Assembly: GCA_030642585.1 (NCBI GenBank)
Contig: DAOWNN010000141.1
Location: 1 to 6,106 of the forward strand
DNA: 6,106 bases
Direction of reading: 5' to 3'
Source: Bacteroidota bacterium
GTDB taxonomy: Bacteria > Bacteroidota > Bacteroidia > Bacteroidales > VadinHA17
Positions 5,781 to 6,106 of this stretch are shown in pieces. Numbering within the stretch: position 1 is the stretch's first letter; each line of letters begins with the position of its first letter. Made by a program: the position numbers and the translations under genes. The notes beneath the pieces are model-generated. The model did no database searches and was not told where the DNA came from. It worked only from the letters and a program-made list of their open reading frames with translations.

Positions 5781-6106
5781 ATGAAATTAGATTCAGGATT
5801 TTTTTCCAGGGATGTGCTGGATGTTGCACCAGATTTGTTGGGCTGCCTCATTGTACGGACTTTTGCAGATGATAGGGTAAAGAAATACAGGATTGTGGAG
5901 GTGGAGGCTTATCGTGGAGAAGAAGACCTGGCATGTCATGCAAGTAAGGGCCGCACCGCCAGGACTGAGGTCATGTATCATAAAGGGGGTTTGGTGTATG
6001 TTTATTTGATTTATGGGATGTACTGGATGCTGAATATAGTTTGTTCAGGTGATGGAAATCCTCAAGCCGTTTTAATTCGTGGGATTGAAGCTTATGAAGG
6101 TCCTGG
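5781..6106 (+). CDS. 3-methyladenine DNA glycosylase, AAG/MPG family, 3' end beyond window
   Basis: A base-excision repair enzyme that removes alkylated and deaminated purines such as 3-methyladenine and hypoxanthine from DNA. The first 108 residues are present, of about 190-200 expected; the frame is open to the window edge. Motifs align with human AAG. EVEAYRGEEDLACH (residues 40-53) contains E42, equivalent to catalytic E125, Y44 (Y127) and H53 (H136). YVYLIYGMYWMLN (73-85) contains Y75 (Y159, the base-flipping pocket) and N85 (N169). R100 corresponds to R182. The GRTARTEVMY stretch (57-66) is the usual flanking loop. The ATG at 5781 starts MKLDSGFFSRDVLDVAPDLLG, the family's normal N-terminus. 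It begins 6 bases after the guaD stop, so the two genes probably share a transcript. All catalytic residues within the visible part are intact. Confidence 0.94.
   Translation, partial: MKLDSGFFSRDVLDVAPDLLGCLIVRTFADDRVKKYRIVEVEAYRGEEDLACHASKGRTARTEVMYHKGGLVYVYLIYGMYWMLNIVCSGDGNPQAVLIRGIEAYEGP

Noticed and set aside
4629..5981. Minus-strand open frames at 4629-4811, 5238-5462 and 5793-5981
   Set aside because: All are antisense to clearly coding plus-strand genes, have no recognisable family features, and look like frame shadows.

Overview
The window looks like a chromosomal segment of a Bacteroidota (Bacteroidetes) bacterium. The base composition is AT-rich and the genes lack Shine-Dalgarno sequences. 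A perfect Bacteroidota -7 box (TAnnTTTG form) lies upstream of rplM. The gene order rplM-rpsI-rpsB-tsf is the one usual in this phylum, and the protein sequences are of that type. I cannot place it more finely than phylum with confidence.

Left half, minus strand (3375 down to 1): a ribosomal/translation operon reads rplM (uL13, GTG start), rpsI (uS9), rpsB (uS2 with a long charged C-terminal tail), then tsf (EF-Ts). It ends at a strong 18-bp hairpin terminator (498-538). pyrH (UMP kinase) follows on the same strand, apparently from its own promoter overlapping the terminator, and runs off the left edge. The most striking observation is in tsf. The full 277-codon frame is present and conserved, but codon 81, just before the EF-Tu-contacting TDFVAKN motif, is TAA instead of the expected Glu/Gln codon. 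One base change explains it, so it is either a sequence error, a real nonsense mutation in a normally essential gene, or (least likely) readthrough.

Right half, plus strand (3614 to 6106): a non-coding divergent region of about 330 bases (3283-3613) separates the operon from an O-antigen ligase/polymerase-type membrane protein with a large extracytoplasmic loop. Next comes guanine deaminase (guaD), then, 6 bases later, the 5' part of a 3-methyladenine DNA glycosylase (AAG/MPG family) that runs off the right edge.

How the genes work together: the left operon supplies ribosome components, the elongation-factor exchange factor and pyrimidine nucleotide synthesis, all growth-linked. The right cluster combines a surface-polysaccharide enzyme with two purine-handling enzymes (free guanine deamination and excision of damaged purines), which may be co-transcribed. 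Apart from the tsf nonsense codon, I see no mobile element, CRISPR array, tRNA, rRNA or novel multi-gene system.
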